From Gigaspora margarita (taxonomy: Eukaryota; Glomeromycota; Glomeromycetes; Diversisporales; Gigasporaceae): a DNA stretch of 64,000 nucleotides. Position 1 is the stretch's first letter; each line of letters starts with the position of its first letter. The notes under the pieces were generated by a model. That model saw only the letters and a list, made by a program, of their open reading frames with translations. It was not told the DNA's origin and ran no database searches. The DNA lies in NCBI GenBank assembly GCA_009809945.1, contig WTPW01000030.1, forward strand, positions 144,037-208,036. Reading direction: 5' to 3'. Positions 1 to 11,397 of this stretch are shown piece after piece. Position numbers and translations under genes: made by a program.

Positions 1-21
1 GNNNTNNGNNNANNNNANNAN
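1..21. other. Low-quality bases at window edge
   Basis: The first bases are mostly N with a few called positions. Nothing can be read from them. Confidence 0.9.
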
Positions 22-535
22 TTATGCAAAATTATTTTGATTTGTAGACGTACCATTTGAATTTTCTAATTAAATTTTAATTTTACTATAAAAGATATAT
101 TTTGTTATTTATTATTATTGCATTACAGTATTTTGATCTGTCCTGCCTTATTAAACATATATACTGATGAGTTAAATTATTTATTTCTATTGAGAAATCA
201 TCACTATATAATTTTTTATTGTTTGTAATCTAAAACAAAAATAAACTTTTTAATGAAATTAAATTTTAATTTAGGTTACTTTATCAATGTTATCTAAAGA
301 AAAAAATTAAGTTAGTAATATATTGACACAATAAAAATGTTTATTTAATATAAAGTATCTATTATTATTTATCATATACGCGAAAAACAGCAAGAAATAT
401 CTTTAAATTTAAAAAACTAAATTATATCTTGTTAAAGTGAGTGTATTAAATTTTACAAATTTGAAATACTTCATATTCATCTATAGAAAACCATCCGTTT
501 ATGTTTTAATTGGATCACATCCATAACCACTTTTA

Positions 536-761
536 TACGGCATTTTCTATTTGTTGGATTTTGCATATACCAACTGTTATCCAGCATTTGAGATTTTAAA
601 TTTTTATGCACTTGAGTTACACACGTTATCCGAAATATTTTAAATCCGTTCTGGATTTAAAATATATCCGGACAACGTGTGTAGCTCACGTACATAAAAA
701 TTTAAAATCTCAAATGCCGGTCAACAGTTGGTATGCAAAACCAACAAATATAAATGCCGTA
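536..761. mobile_element. Palindromic MITE with TA target site, in B0
   Basis: A 226-bp near-perfect palindrome whose ends start TACGGCATTT and carry TTTGTTGG on both sides. It is flanked by TA (534-535, 762-763), which suggests a Tc1/mariner/pogo-type non-autonomous element. It interrupts the TLDc coding sequence of B0. Confidence 0.75.
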
Positions 762-798
762 TAATCCAGTTATTCAAGCACGAAGTACTCATAACTCC

Positions 799-865
799 GG
801 TACAATAGTATTCTAATACAGTAAAGCGCTATCGCGCTTTACTAGCATTAGAATACTATTGTACC
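799..865. repeat. 67-bp hairpin
   Basis: Arms beginning GGTACAATAGTATTCTAAT are inverted around a centre rich in AAAGCGC/GCGCTTT. It lies where TLDc sequence is missing from B0, so it belongs to an insertion or replacement there. No family was recognised. Confidence 0.7.
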
Positions 866-2051
866 TTACCGTTATTTGCCATATGATTTAAAGAGAAAAT
901 AAAGTCATCTGCTGTATCGGCATATGCCCAATTACTAACTTTCCAGATAAGAGGATTATAACCACCAAGAATTTCATCTGTGCCATTAACCTTAACAACA
1001 ACAAGTGTACCAGGTATATTGTCACATAACCTATAAATACTTCACCTGTAAACCCATACCTACTACCTCTAAGTAAAAGTTTAAATTCACATTTCGAGGA
1101 GGAAGTTGTATTGTTGTTTTTTTTACGAGGAGGCAAAACTAAAGATGTTATAGGCAAATTTGGAGCTATTAATTTTGACATCATGTCATCCCATATATTC
1201 TCTTCAAGGATATTTCTATAAGGTTAGGTTTAATTTCCTTTAAGGTATCTTCACCTGGAATTTGAAAGTACCTGATGTGAGGAAAACAATTTAAAAGACT
1301 AGTTTTTAAAGACTTAAAATTATCGTTAGTCCATTCTTTAAGATTAGGTGGTAAATTTGGAGTTCTCGCTTTTCCCCATAAAATGACCTTATTCCAAATT
1401 TCTAATTCGTCCATTTGTAAATCATCATTCTTTAAAAGTGTAATCAAAGCATTTTCTTGAAGAGTATTAAAATCATCAGAGTCGAAAATCATTTTCGGGT
1501 GTTTTGCAATAATGTCATTGCAGAATTTCTGTAAGTTTATAAAGTTTTCATTTTGAAAGCTTATTTGATAGACACGAGAAAAATTCAAACGAAACCATGA
1601 TGCATTATTATCAATAAGTATATGCTGAAAGTGGTCAACTAATTCTGGAAACATGAACTCATTAATAATGACCAATAAATTAAATATAGCTGAAGCTTCA
1701 AATTTTCTAAAGAAATCACCCACCACTATAAATGTATCTACAAATAAAATTTTTATTTATTTTTTTGCGTAATTATAAATAATAACAATAAAATCATAGC
1801 TTACCTAATTATGATATTAAATATTTCGCCAGAAACATGGGGTAATTTTAATTTCAATAACATTATATTCTTATTCGTATTTGCTAATTTCTGACGAAAA
1901 TATGGTGAACGTTGTATAAGATTACCGAATGTGCTTTAAAAAAGCGAGTACATGATTGTTCTCCAACTTCAAATGTCACATCATAACCATATTCTCTTTC
2001 AAGCAGTTGAGTAAAATCTTGCGAAAGTTTCTTAAAAAATTCTGATGCCAT

Positions 2052-2486
2052 TTTGTTAAGTATTGCAATGATAATTAAGAAGAACACGTAGTACGAAAGA
2101 TTTCTTATTTAACATTATCCGATGTAATACATGATCACAGAAAACTAAATACAGTAAACAAAAGTATATTTCATGTGAAGATGCAACTGTCAATAGCTTA
2201 TTTTTTTTTAAAAAAATGCGATTTCAGTAAACAGTAATTAAGATAACTTATCATGATAGCATACAATATGATTCACTGTTTAATTGGTTAATTGTTTCTG
2301 TTGTTATTGCTGAAAATTATTTGATGTCCCAAAATATGTGATAATTAGTATAGCATAAGTTACGGCGAAACTATCTCAAATCGTTTGAGCTACCCACTAG
2401 TTAGAAATTTAATGTGTTTCGTATTAAAAGGACTCATTCTGACAATTTTCAAAAATTTTTTTGTTTAATTACTAAATAGTTATATA
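2052..2486. other. Ancestral 5' flank of type B gene
   Basis: This sequence matches the DNA upstream of B2 (38106-39180, with insertions) and B3 (47515-48240, with insertions), including a shared ATGTCCCAAA stretch. It is duplicated intergenic DNA and holds no gene. A promoter for B0 would lie here, but no element can be named. Confidence 0.75.
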
Positions 2487-3259
2487 TTCAATAAGTAGCT
2501 GCGCAACGCAGTTGCGCGAAACCAGGAGCGTGGAAACTAGTACATTATGATGTAGATATTATATATCTAATTCCGAATCACCTTGCCGATTACCAAATTA
2601 CTTCAACGTCTTGTAGAGAAGAAGGAATAGTTTCCAAATTTTTATACCAAAACCTCTGCGAATAGGCATTCGATCTCGTGATTATCGTGACTACTTTAAT
2701 ATGACTTTGTATAACGAGCGATCTACAAAAATCAGCCAGTTACAATAAAAGTTCGCTAAGCTGTGTTAATATTGTTTTGAGATAACGATAATAATTTGAT
2801 ACTGAATTTAGCTCCAATAGTAAACCCGGGTTCTACAAATGTCGTTCGTTGTAGGATTAATCAAGTGATATGAGGTCACGAATCACTTGGATCTATTATG
2901 CGATCAATTTAAGAGTCAGTTTACAAAAAATGCAGGGAGGGCGTTAATAAGGTAATAATTTTAAGGTTATGTAATGCACGAACAATAATAATATATTTTA
3001 GGGGGCAAAGACAATGATGTTACCTGATATCCGCAAAAAAATAATAAATTTAGTACCTATGCAACAATCGTTAATGCCAAAATGATTACGTAAATCTGTA
3101 CAATTTTATATAGTTAGCAAACAATATAAACAATAATCGCAGTATTAATAGTAAAAGTGTTATAATAATAAGCTCATATTAATACAATTACAAATTAGGT
3201 AACAAAATTGAAAATCGGTGCCGACATAAAATAGAAAATATAGAAAATCTTAACTCATA

Positions 3260-3495
3260 CAAGGGTCCCAAAAATTCTGGGTCGGGATTCGTCAAAGTGC
3301 AACGGAATCATGGTCGGCTTGATCGGAATTGATCAATTTTGCCCCAAGATCATAAAAAATTTTACTAATAAATCATATTCATTCATTAAGTAAAAAATGC
3401 CCAACTGATAATTTTGCAATAGAATCTGCTAACAATTGGGCTAAACGCCAACCTTGATCTGACGCATCCGACCCAGAAATTTGAAGATAGCCCTG
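3260..3495. mobile_element. TA-flanked MITE, family GGGTCCCAAAA, copy 1
   Basis: A 236-bp element flanked by TA (3258-3259 and 3496-3497), with ends CAAGGGTCCC and, inverted, CAGGGCTATC, both leading to a TTCTGGGTCGG block. Sister copies are at 57912-58145 and, interrupted, at 41983-43375. Probably Tc1/mariner-like. Confidence 0.75.
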
Positions 3496-3499
3496 TAAA

Positions 3500-3840
3500 A
3501 ATCAAAAGTCTTAAGTGACTCAATACATAAATCGATAGAATCCTGAGTAAAACAAAAAAACAAACTATAATATTAATATATAAGTACAATAAGTCAAGAA
3601 GGCACGATGATAAATAGTCAAATCAATGTACAATAAAGAAAATCAGCATTGTGAATACATATGGTAATATTATAGAATTATTTAAATAACGATCACACTG
3701 TAATTCAAAAGCATGAACGCATACAAAATCACAAGGAATGATCAAATTAGATGTCCAGAATTGCCAACTCCACTTAACTTGCCTGTAAACTATACTCTAC
3801 GTACTTCGTAGTTCATTCTGGTATTATCACCCAACTTAAC
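3500..3840. repeat. Interspersed repeat family B, copy 1
   Basis: It shares with 4580-4785, 4790-4921 and 6712-7020 the order AAGTCTTAAGTGAC, TGAGTAAAAC, ATGGTATGCAAAATCACAA-like and CTTGCCTGTAAAC, then a TACCAGGA-type end. The copies are diverged and non-coding. Confidence 0.6.
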
Positions 3841-4149
3841 ACTAACCCTAACTCAGCCGAATTATTAATCAGATATCACTGGGTTCACTGATCCTGAAAC
3901 TACCCAAACTCGCTATTGCGGTGTGTAGTTGAATTAGTTGGTTTTGGAATCAACTATCTTAATTCAAACAATATTTTGCCATTACAAAACCTGTTAGCTA
4001 TTGCAGTATTGGAATTAACAGTTGTGGTTTCTATTCAATTTATTGTAAAATTACAAAACTCACTGAAATTGCTTTATTGTGATTTATTGTAAAAAAAAAT
4101 TACGTACATATGCATGTCAATACTTGTTGTAATGACACTCAGTATTTAG

Positions 4150-4235
4150 TTGATCCACGAATTTTACTATTGTTGTGGCCAAGGAAGAGACTTCCAGATC
4201 TTCGCTTACCAATTTAACTACTGGGCTACAAATAT
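4150..4235 (-). repeat. Possible tRNA-derived SINE head
   Basis: On the minus strand TAGCCCAGTAGTTAAATTGG resembles an RNA polymerase III A box, and GGATCAACTA about 60 nt on resembles a B box. No complete cloverleaf forms by eye, so this is only a suggestion. Confidence 0.25.
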
Positions 4236-4579
4236 TAAGAATTTAGAAATTTGTAAATGAGCGTATTTGTGTTAAATATGGGGAGAGCGTTTATAAAAGA
4301 ATGTGTGAGCTTCTTGATCCTATTTTGGTTACCCTCGTTAGTTGTGTTATTTTGAGTATTGCGTGATGGAGGATTATGCAGGGATTTTATTAGCAGAGAC
4401 AATGTTAGTTCAGCTTTTTATGAAAGATCATATGCAAACAATGCAATGGTATTCATTTATTACCGAATTTAACTGGACTGCTGTAGGCATATTCCTGATT
4501 ATCCTAGGTCAGCTGAATTTTGTAAATCATCATACTACCAAAACGTCCAATCAGACTCCAGATTTTGTGTACAAACGCT

Positions 4580-4785
4580 AAACCATACAGCAAAACTGTG
4601 AACACATACTATTTAGAATCATCAATCCTTACTGCGATAAATAGTAATTTAAACGCATGAAATGCCAGCATGCATGGTATACAAAATTACAAGGAACGAC
4701 CATTCAATCAGATGCCCAGAATTGCGGACATTACTTAACTTGCCTGTAAACCATATTCTACATATTTCCATTCCTGGTACAATCA
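4580..4785. repeat. Interspersed repeat family B, copy 2
   Basis: It matches the 3500-3840 and 6712-7020 copies, from GTGAACACATACTA to CTTGCCTGTAAACC and an end with CCTGGTAC. Confidence 0.6.
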
Positions 4786-4789
4786 AGTC

Positions 4790-4921
4790 AACGTACACAT
4801 AAGAAAAACAATACCGTGAACACATACTATAATCTTATAGAATCCCTTAAATATCAATCCCTACTGTGATAAACAATAACTTAAACATGAGACGTCAGCA
4901 CGCATGGCATACAAATTCAGC
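4790..4921. repeat. Interspersed repeat family B, copy 3 (cut by insertion)
   Basis: It begins GTGAACACATACTATAATC and matches the first half of the other copies. It stops where the next element (about 4934-6680) begins; copy 4 resumes after that element. Confidence 0.5.
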
Positions 4922-4933
4922 AAATTTATAATA

Positions 4934-6680
4934 GCGTAATCTTATGTAAGATCTTACGAACTGTAATATAAGCAAAATATTACGTAATATATTTCGAAAT
5001 ATTTCGAATTATCAAATTTTCGAAATATTATGAAAGTAATTTCAAAATATTTCAAAATAGGTTAATGAAATATTTCGATCCCTTTCAAAATAATTTAGGA
5101 CTAGGAAACCAAGCTAGATCAGGATCAGTAGGTCTGTAACCTGGATCGCGCATTAGACTGATTTTTCAAAATAGTTTGAAATAGTTCGATGATATTCAAA
5201 TTCTGTACTTCAAGATCAGATTAGATCTTTTGTTTATAATTAGATCTTCTATTTTTTTCACTTTTTTGTTTTTATTTCGTTTCGTTTTTTATTTTTGTTT
5301 CATTTTTTGTTTTCATTTCGTTTTTTTGTTTTCATTTTTATTTTTAAATTTTTTAATTTATTTTTTATTTCGGCACTTTTACAAAACACCTTTGCAAGAA
5401 GACATACAACATTTAAACCTTGTGCATGTCTACGCAGACTTCCAACACATTCAAGAACACCAAGAATGCTTCTTTAGAGAAATGATTTAGTTAGGCGCAA
5501 GTTTTCACAAGTTTTCGCAAGGTTTTGCAAGTTTGTGCAAGTTTTTGCAAGGTTTCACATTATTTATTTTTTCGTTTCGTGTTTTTTGTTTTTGTTTTTT
5601 TGTTTTATTTTAAAATTTTTTTTATTAATTTATTATATTTCGGCACTTTGCGAGAACAGAACCCTTATTTTCTGGCACTTGGCAAGAAAAACAATCCAGA
5701 CTTTTCTGTTACATCGCGCCTTTTTGCCATTTCGCAAGAACATTAACACGGCTTTCGCAATTTCTGAATTTACAAGAACGCGAACTCTTACAAAGATTTG
5801 GGGCTTCGTTTATTTTTTTTTTATTAGTTTGCTTACACTTTTTGTTTTTTTTTGTTTTTTTTTTTACTTATTTTTTTAATTTTTATTTTAGTTTATTTAT
5901 TCCTAACTTTTTCGAAACTTTGCGACTTTCCTCGACAATTTGCAAGAACCAACACTTCTAAGAAATGTTTTTTATTTTGAAGTTTTTAGAAAAAGAGAGC
6001 GAAACGAAGTTTATAGCCAAAACAAAAGAAGTAGTCAAAGTGAAGACAATTGAAAACAAAGAAGCGAAGATAATAGCTAACTGTGAGTGAGCGAAAATAA
6101 GTGTATAGGGCTAGTTTTTTGTATATAGTGATAGAATTAGATGTGAAGCAGTGCGAAAGTATTTAAAATAATATATAATAATATAAAAATAATACTGTAA
6201 AAAATGTATAATAATTAAAATATAATATATAATATAATATGTATAATATATAATAATAAAATAATAATAAATAAAAAAATGTAAAATTTTATAATAAATT
6301 GCGAAATCTTGCAAAATAAAGTGAAAATCTGTAAAAAAGCATGATTATGTGAATATGTATATCGTTTATTTATTTTTTAAAAATTTGCGAAAATTTGCCA
6401 AATATTGCGAAACAATGTGAAAAGATCCAAAATATTGCGAAACAATGCGAAAATATCAAAATATTACCTCTTGCATGCATTAGTTTATTGATCTGCATGA
6501 GTACGCGACCCCTGTAGGGGGAGGTAATTTGCATTTTTTTTTTATTTGGTATATTTCGAATATTTTGAAATAATAACCGTAATATTACTGTAATCTAACG
6601 TAATATTTTACGTAATCCACTGCTATGATTGTAAGATTTTCATAATATTACGGACCGTAATATCTTACGTAAAATTACGT
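4934..6680. mobile_element. Inverted-repeat element with TTACGTAAGAT ends
   Basis: Both ends carry a version of CGTAAT..TTACGTAAGAT followed by CTGTAATAT in inverted orientation, so this is a 1.7-kb DNA element sitting inside repeat family B. The interior is T-rich, with short words such as GCAAGTTTTCGCAAG repeated near 5493-5560 and again as TTGCGAAA near 6380-6460. Small open frames in the T-rich part look like composition artefacts. No transposase was seen. Confidence 0.55.
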
Positions 6681-6711
6681 ATATATAATTCGCTGATAAA
6701 CACTATAAAAA

Positions 6712-7020
6712 CAAGCTCCATATTAATATAATTACGAATCAAGTACTCATATAAAATAAAAAAGTCTTAAGTGACCCGATACATAATCGATAATCCATAC
6801 GGAATTCTGAGTAAAACGAGTAAACACATACTATAATATCATAGTATCCCTTAAACATCAATCCCTACCACGATAAACAGTAATTTAAAAGCACGAAACA
6901 ACAGCACGCATGGTATGCAAAATCACAAGAAATGACCACCCAATCAGATGCCAAAGTTTGCGGAAGTTATCTAACTTGTCTGTAAACCATATACTTCATA
7001 TTTCATACTCTACTCCTGGT
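6712..7020. repeat. Interspersed repeat family B, copy 4
   Basis: The most complete copy of the family, from AAGTCTTAAGTGACC to CTTGTCTGTAAACC and a TCCTGGTATAA end. Confidence 0.6.
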
Positions 7021-7146
7021 ATAAAAAAAGTTTTCAGTTGGTTACAAAAAATTCACAAAACGATTTTTAAGTAGAAAATTTTGTTTCTTTTTGTAAATCG
7101 GTCATCTGATTGTCATAAAATGTTAATTCCACATATTATTCTCACT

Positions 7147-8465
7147 CAGATTTCATATTAAACACTCTCTTTATTAGAGATTACGAAGATACATAATGGG
7201 AGTAGTGCTCCACTCCTTCACTTTTCTCCTTTACAAATACATACTGTACTCATAACAAGTTTACAATACTCATAACAACTCTACGTATACTGTGATCATA
7301 ACAACTCTATGTACACATGATATGTCACGTGATGAAGCATAATTTAGGATCGCCAACACTAAGGTATGGCGTAGGGTGTCCAGGATTATGCAATGCGATG
7401 AGGTAAATTATTCGGGTGAACTGAGGTTGATTATGCGATGGATGCGAAATAAATTTAAAATTATGCATTCAATTATGCGATTTTTATTATTGTACGCTAT
7501 ATGAGAACCCCCACAGCAAAAGAATGCTTATAAAAATTGCATTTCTAATTCGAGAAATTAAGTTTTTAAATTTTTTTTTGCCCACTGCCTTCTTTTGCTA
7601 TGGGGGTCACCATATGTAATTAATTCTATTCTTCAGAATTTTTCAGACATTTGCTGAAAATTTTTACCTCAACTTTGCTCATAATTTAGGTCCATTCATT
7701 TTCTACAACAGAACTTTTCGGAATTTACTTTCTGCCACCCAAATTTGCCAAATGAAGTCAACGTCTCCCAACAACCAATTATATTTTAGCCATGTGATCT
7801 GAGTGCCTTTTTTTGTCAAATTATGCGATGCAAAAATTTGGTAAATTATGCGCATATTATGCTTTAGCATAATCCTGGACACCCTAGTATGGCGTATCTT
7901 TTTTTTTCTTATAGCGTGTTCAAGCCCACACTTATGGTGTGGCACATTCAACTCATTATATACAACATCAATTTTTATAACAGCTAGTTCGAGTCCACGT
8001 TATGGTGCGGCGCATTCAACTCGGTACACATGACAACCTCAACGAGTTCAAGCCCACGCTATAGTGCGGCGCATTCAACTCGGTTTCACATAACAACATC
8101 AGCGAGTTTGAGCCCACGCTATGGTGCGGCGCATTCAACTCATTACATATGACAACAGGCAGGGCGCTAGGTGCTAGGTGCAATGATGAGAGAGGGCGGG
8201 AGGGATGGGAGTTAGATCATAATCGGGCACCGAAGAGAACAAGTAATAAGACAAGAGAAGAAAGAAAGCGCTGAGATTCACTATTTTCTCCCCCATGTAT
8301 CTTTATAATCTCTGCAAATCTAAAATTATCACATGCATCTATAATCTCCATTGCATACAATCATATACTATTACCATTTTCATATAAGGTTCAATTTCAT
8401 TAAAGCCACAAATCAGGTTATCCTTGTGATAATAACCCTAGCGTGACTTCGTCAATACATAGAGC
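7147..8465 (+). repeat. Interspersed repeat R, copy 1, with tandem 58-60 bp units
   Basis: It is an insertion relative to the B2 and B3 flanks and was itself invaded at 7372. It starts near CTCAGATTTCATATTAAAC and ends near TGACTTCGTCAA. Four units of about 58-60 bp (7916-8160) contain CCCACGCTATGGTGCGGC followed by GCATTCAACTC. An inverted copy is at 9743-10540. No terminal repeats or coding sequence identify its class. Confidence 0.6.
7372..7886. mobile_element. hAT-like non-autonomous element, 8-bp TSD
   Basis: A 515-bp element with ends TAGGGTGTCCAGGATTATGC in inverted orientation, flanked by GTATGGCG (7364-7371 and 7887-7894). The 8-bp duplication and TAGGG-type ends fit the hAT superfamily. 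There is no transposase frame. It lies inside repeat R copy 1. Confidence 0.85.
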
Positions 8466-8803
8466 TAAATTAAAAAAAACTACAAATATTAATTTTTAGC
8501 TATAAGATTATAATAATTCTGAGGTCAATATGTCAGAGAAATTACTACAAATCGTTTGGTAAAAAAATAGAAGCTGGGTAGACATGATAATGAATAAAAA
8601 ATTTACATGATTTCTAAAGGAAAATTGCATCATTAATTTTCTTTATATTAATTATGTCCAAATGTTATATATTAAATTCTATAACTATACTATGCATTTT
8701 GTCATTAGTCAATGGCGAAGTAAATAGAAAATCTGAAACAGGTTATAATTAACCTCTGAATTAAATTACAATATACTGTACCTATGTAAAAAATATTTCC
8801 ATA
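8466..8803. other. Ancestral 5' flank, third fragment
   Basis: It matches 39330-39660 and 48600-48930, including AAGTAAATAGAAAATC. This is duplicated intergenic DNA displaced from B0 by insertions. The second fragment is 7025-7146 and the fourth 9071-9102. Confidence 0.75.
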
Positions 8804-9070
8804 ATGGGTTGGTTTCAAAGTTAACAAATAAGTGACGCATTTCGAAAATAAATAAGATTTTATTTTTATTATGTTGTATTATAAATCAGAAAAATAAAAT
8901 ATGATTCTCTGATTTTAACTTTGAAACTCCCTATTAGGGGGTTTTATAGTTAAAATCATAGAATCATATTTTATTTTTCCGATTTATAATACAACATAAA
9001 TAATGCTATTAAAAAAATCTTATTTATTTTTGAAATGAGTCACTTATTTGTTAACTTTGAAACCACCCAA
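8804..9070. mobile_element. Palindromic MITE
   Basis: Arms starting TGGGTTGGTTTCAAAGTTAA and, inverted, TGGGTGGTTTCAAAGTTAAC meet near 8930. The corresponding sites upstream of B2 (near 39680) and B3 (near 48955) lack it. The target duplication is TA or unclear. Confidence 0.75.
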
Positions 9071-9179
9071 TAAAAGAATTTAAATTGATTATTAATTAAA
9101 TACAGTTACACCTGGCTATAATCACACACTTGGGCCAAATATAATGTATTATAATAAGGTTGTGCTTAGTGCTTGAATT

Positions 9180-9440
9180 CAAATATACTATATTTATAAA
9201 TATATTCGAATATATAAATATTTATGAATATTCGAATATAAATTATAGATATTCGAATATTCATAAATATCATAATATTTATGAATATTCATAATATTTA
9301 TGAATATTCATAATATTTATGAATATTCATAAATATTTTTGAATATTCATAATGTTTATGAATATTCATAATATTCTTGAATATATTTGAATCTATTCAT
9401 AATATTCAAATATTTAAAATATTTTGAATACGTGTTGAAA
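9180..9440. repeat. A+T-rich tandem words ATTTATGAATATTCATAAT
   Basis: Short self-complementary words (TATTTATGAATATTCATAA) are repeated here and again at 9630-9735, 10530-10690, 10880-10960, 11290-11395, 12935-13000, 20928-20953 and 22371-22450. They form the core into which other elements inserted. Confidence 0.8.
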
Positions 9441-9640
9441 GGTCTATCATATAGTTATATAATTTGTGTAATATAAATATGCATATTGGTTATACAAAGC
9501 TTATTGAACTATTTTGCAAAAATAATTTTAGGTTACATACCACTAATGTTGTGTAATGTCACTCAAACCCTATAATGGTAATTTAATTTTTTGAACCAAG
9601 AATAGGTTTTGAACCAAGGATGGGTTTTGGATATTTATAA
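9421..9640. repeat. Core repeat, first direct copy
   Basis: About 220 bp from TGTTGAAAGG to CCAAGGATGGGTTTTG recur at 10675-10890 in the same orientation with scattered differences. It is an internal duplication of the core, now separated by repeat R copy 2. Non-coding. Confidence 0.7.
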
Positions 9641-9742
9641 ACATTTATAATATTTATAAATATTTATAATATTTATGAATATTCATAATATTTATGAATA
9701 TTTATAATATTTATGAATATTCAAAATATTTATAGCCCTATA

Positions 9743-10540
9743 CGTTGATGAAGTCACACTAGGGTTATTATCGCGAGGATAATCTGATTTGTGGCTTATA
9801 TAAAATTGAGGTTTATATAAAAAGGTAATAGCATATGATAGTATGCAATGGAGATAGTAGATGCATGTGATAGAGATTGTAGGTATGTATGCATGCAGCA
9901 GAGATTATAAAGATACATGTGGGAGAAAATGGAAAATCCCAGTGCTTTCTTACTTCGCTTGTCTTGTTACTTGTTCTCTTCAATGCCCAATAAGATTCTG
10001 GCTCCCATCCCTCCTGCCCTCTCTTATTCATTGCACCTAGCACCCTGCCTGTTGTCATGTGTAATGAGTCAAATGCACTGCACCATAGCACGAACTCAAA
10101 CTTGCAAGAAGAAAAAAAATAAAAGAGTGAAGTAGAATGCACTGCACCATTAGTGTGGGCTCGTACTTCCAAAAAAAAAAAAGAGTTGAAGTAGAATGTG
10201 CTACACCATAGCATGGGATCATACTTCTAAAAAAAAAAAAAAGAGTTGAAGTAGAATGTGCCACACCATAGCGTGGGCTCATACTTCCAAAAAAAAAAAA
10301 GAGATGCCTACACCTTAGCGTGGTGATCCTCAATTATACTTTGTCACATGATATATTCACATATACATAAGTACAGTATACATAGAGTTGTTATAAGCAC
10401 TGTATACATAGTATTATGAGCACAGTATGCAATAGCAAAAGAGAAAAGTAATGGAGTAGAGAACTACTCCCATTACATATCTTCATAATGTCTAATAAAG
10501 ACAGTGTTTAATATGAAATCTGAGCGAGCATAATGAATAT
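9743..10540 (-). repeat. Interspersed repeat R, copy 2 (inverted)
   Basis: Reverse orientation of the element at 7147-8465. The G+C-richer block with TCCCATCCCTCC and the CCATAGCGTGGGCTC units are shared. Units here are separated by poly-A runs of about 11-13. It lacks the hAT-like insert of copy 1, so it shows the empty site (CACCTTAGCGTGGTG, about 10311-10326). Confidence 0.7.
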
Positions 10541-10674
10541 TCATAAAAATATGAATTTTATAATATTTATGAATATTTAAAATATTTATGAATTTTTATA
10601 ATATTTATGAATATAATATTTATGAATATTCATAAATATTTTGAATATTCATAATATTTATGAATATAAATAAA

Positions 10675-10890
10675 ATATTTTGAATACATGTTGAAAGGCC
10701 TATCATATAATTATATAATTTGTATAACATAAATATGCATAGTGGTTATACAAAGCTTATTGAACTATTTTCACAAAAATAATCTTAGATTACATTCCAC
10801 TAATGTTGTATAATATTACACAAGCCCTATTTTGGTAACTTGATTTTTTTGAACCAAGAATAGATTTGAACCAAGGATGGGTTTTGAATA
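10675..10890. repeat. Core repeat, second direct copy
   Basis: The counterpart of 9421-9640, with small indels. No gene. Confidence 0.7.
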
Positions 10891-10961
10891 TTTATAAATA
10901 TTTATAATATTTATGAATATTTATAATTTTTATGAATATTTATAATATTTATAAATGAATT

Positions 10962-11280
10962 TAACTACAAATAACTGGCAGTGATCATTACCGATGTGTA
11001 ATTAGCCAATAATGATAAAACAAAAAAAATTTATTTCATTTATTTTAGAGTTAGGGCAAGGCCTGGGATTTTAGCAGAGTGTTTGATATATGCAAAATTT
11101 AGCAAGGAATTTTTTTTGCTAGAATGTCGAAGGTAGTTTCATAGACGAATTCTTGAAATATTAGCATTTTTTCAAAAAAATCTTTATTTTTGTTACACAA
11201 ACTAATTTACACATTACACCTAATTCTGCAGATTTATTGGCTAATTACACACCAGTGATGATCACTACCAGTTATAGTTA
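10962..11280. mobile_element. Inverted-repeat element, TAACTA ends
   Basis: The left end TAACTACAAATAACTGGCAG and, inverted, the right end TAACTATAACTGGTAGTGAT lead into a shared GTGTAATTAGCCAATAA block. About 319 bp, non-coding, class unknown. Confidence 0.65.
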
Positions 11281-11397
11281 GTAAAATTCTTTATGAATAT
11301 ATATAATATTTATGAAAATTCAAAATATTTATGAATATTTATAAAAATATGAATTTTTATAATATTTATGAATATTTAAAATATGGATTTTAAAAAA

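Larger units (their letters stand above)
446..2051 (-). pseudogene. BTB-BACK-TLDc protein, type B, decayed copy (B0)
   Basis: Minus-strand copy of the family that is whole at 59761-61265. Exon 1 (1805-2051) gives MASEFFKKLSQ and the BTB start. The intron is 1738-1804 (GTAAGC donor, TAG acceptor). Exon 2 (446-1737) holds the BACK region and TLDc. In intact members BTB-BACK proteins are usually Cullin-3 substrate adaptors, and TLDc domains are linked to oxidation resistance and V-ATPase binding; the role in this fungus is unknown. Exon 1 is 247 nt instead of 248 because a base is missing near the LYQRS motif, so the frame breaks. Exon 2 has further small indels just after the acceptor. The last third of TLDc is split by an inverted-repeat element (536-761), and sequence beyond it up to about 870 is replaced. 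The final codons (EYEVFQ-like, 446-500) are still recognisable. Clearly a pseudogene; its type A partner would lie left of the window. Confidence 0.85.
2487..7024. other. Repeat-filled insertion, no gene
   Basis: Relative to the flanks of B2 and B3, about 4.5 kb is inserted here: the shared sequence stops near 2486 and resumes near 7025. Its left end reads ACCAGGAGCG and its right end, inverted, ACCAGGAGTA, a possible terminal inverted repeat. Apart from the elements listed separately, 2487-3245 and 3840-4580 contain nothing I recognise. Confidence 0.6.

Noticed and set aside
4150-4235. tRNA gene
   Set aside because: Box-like words are present but no acceptor stem or anticodon arm forms by eye. 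Kept only as a weak SINE-like call.
4342-4581. 79-residue plus-strand open frame
   Set aside because: It lies among repeat copies, has no recognisable domain and no relatives in the duplicated flanks. Not supported as a gene.
5230-5879. Overlapping open frames rich in Phe and Leu
   Set aside because: They follow from T-rich words inside an inverted-repeat element. Composition artefact.
9813-10333. Cys/His/Ser-rich open frames
   Set aside because: They are read through the tandem units of repeat R and vary with unit number; not a gene.
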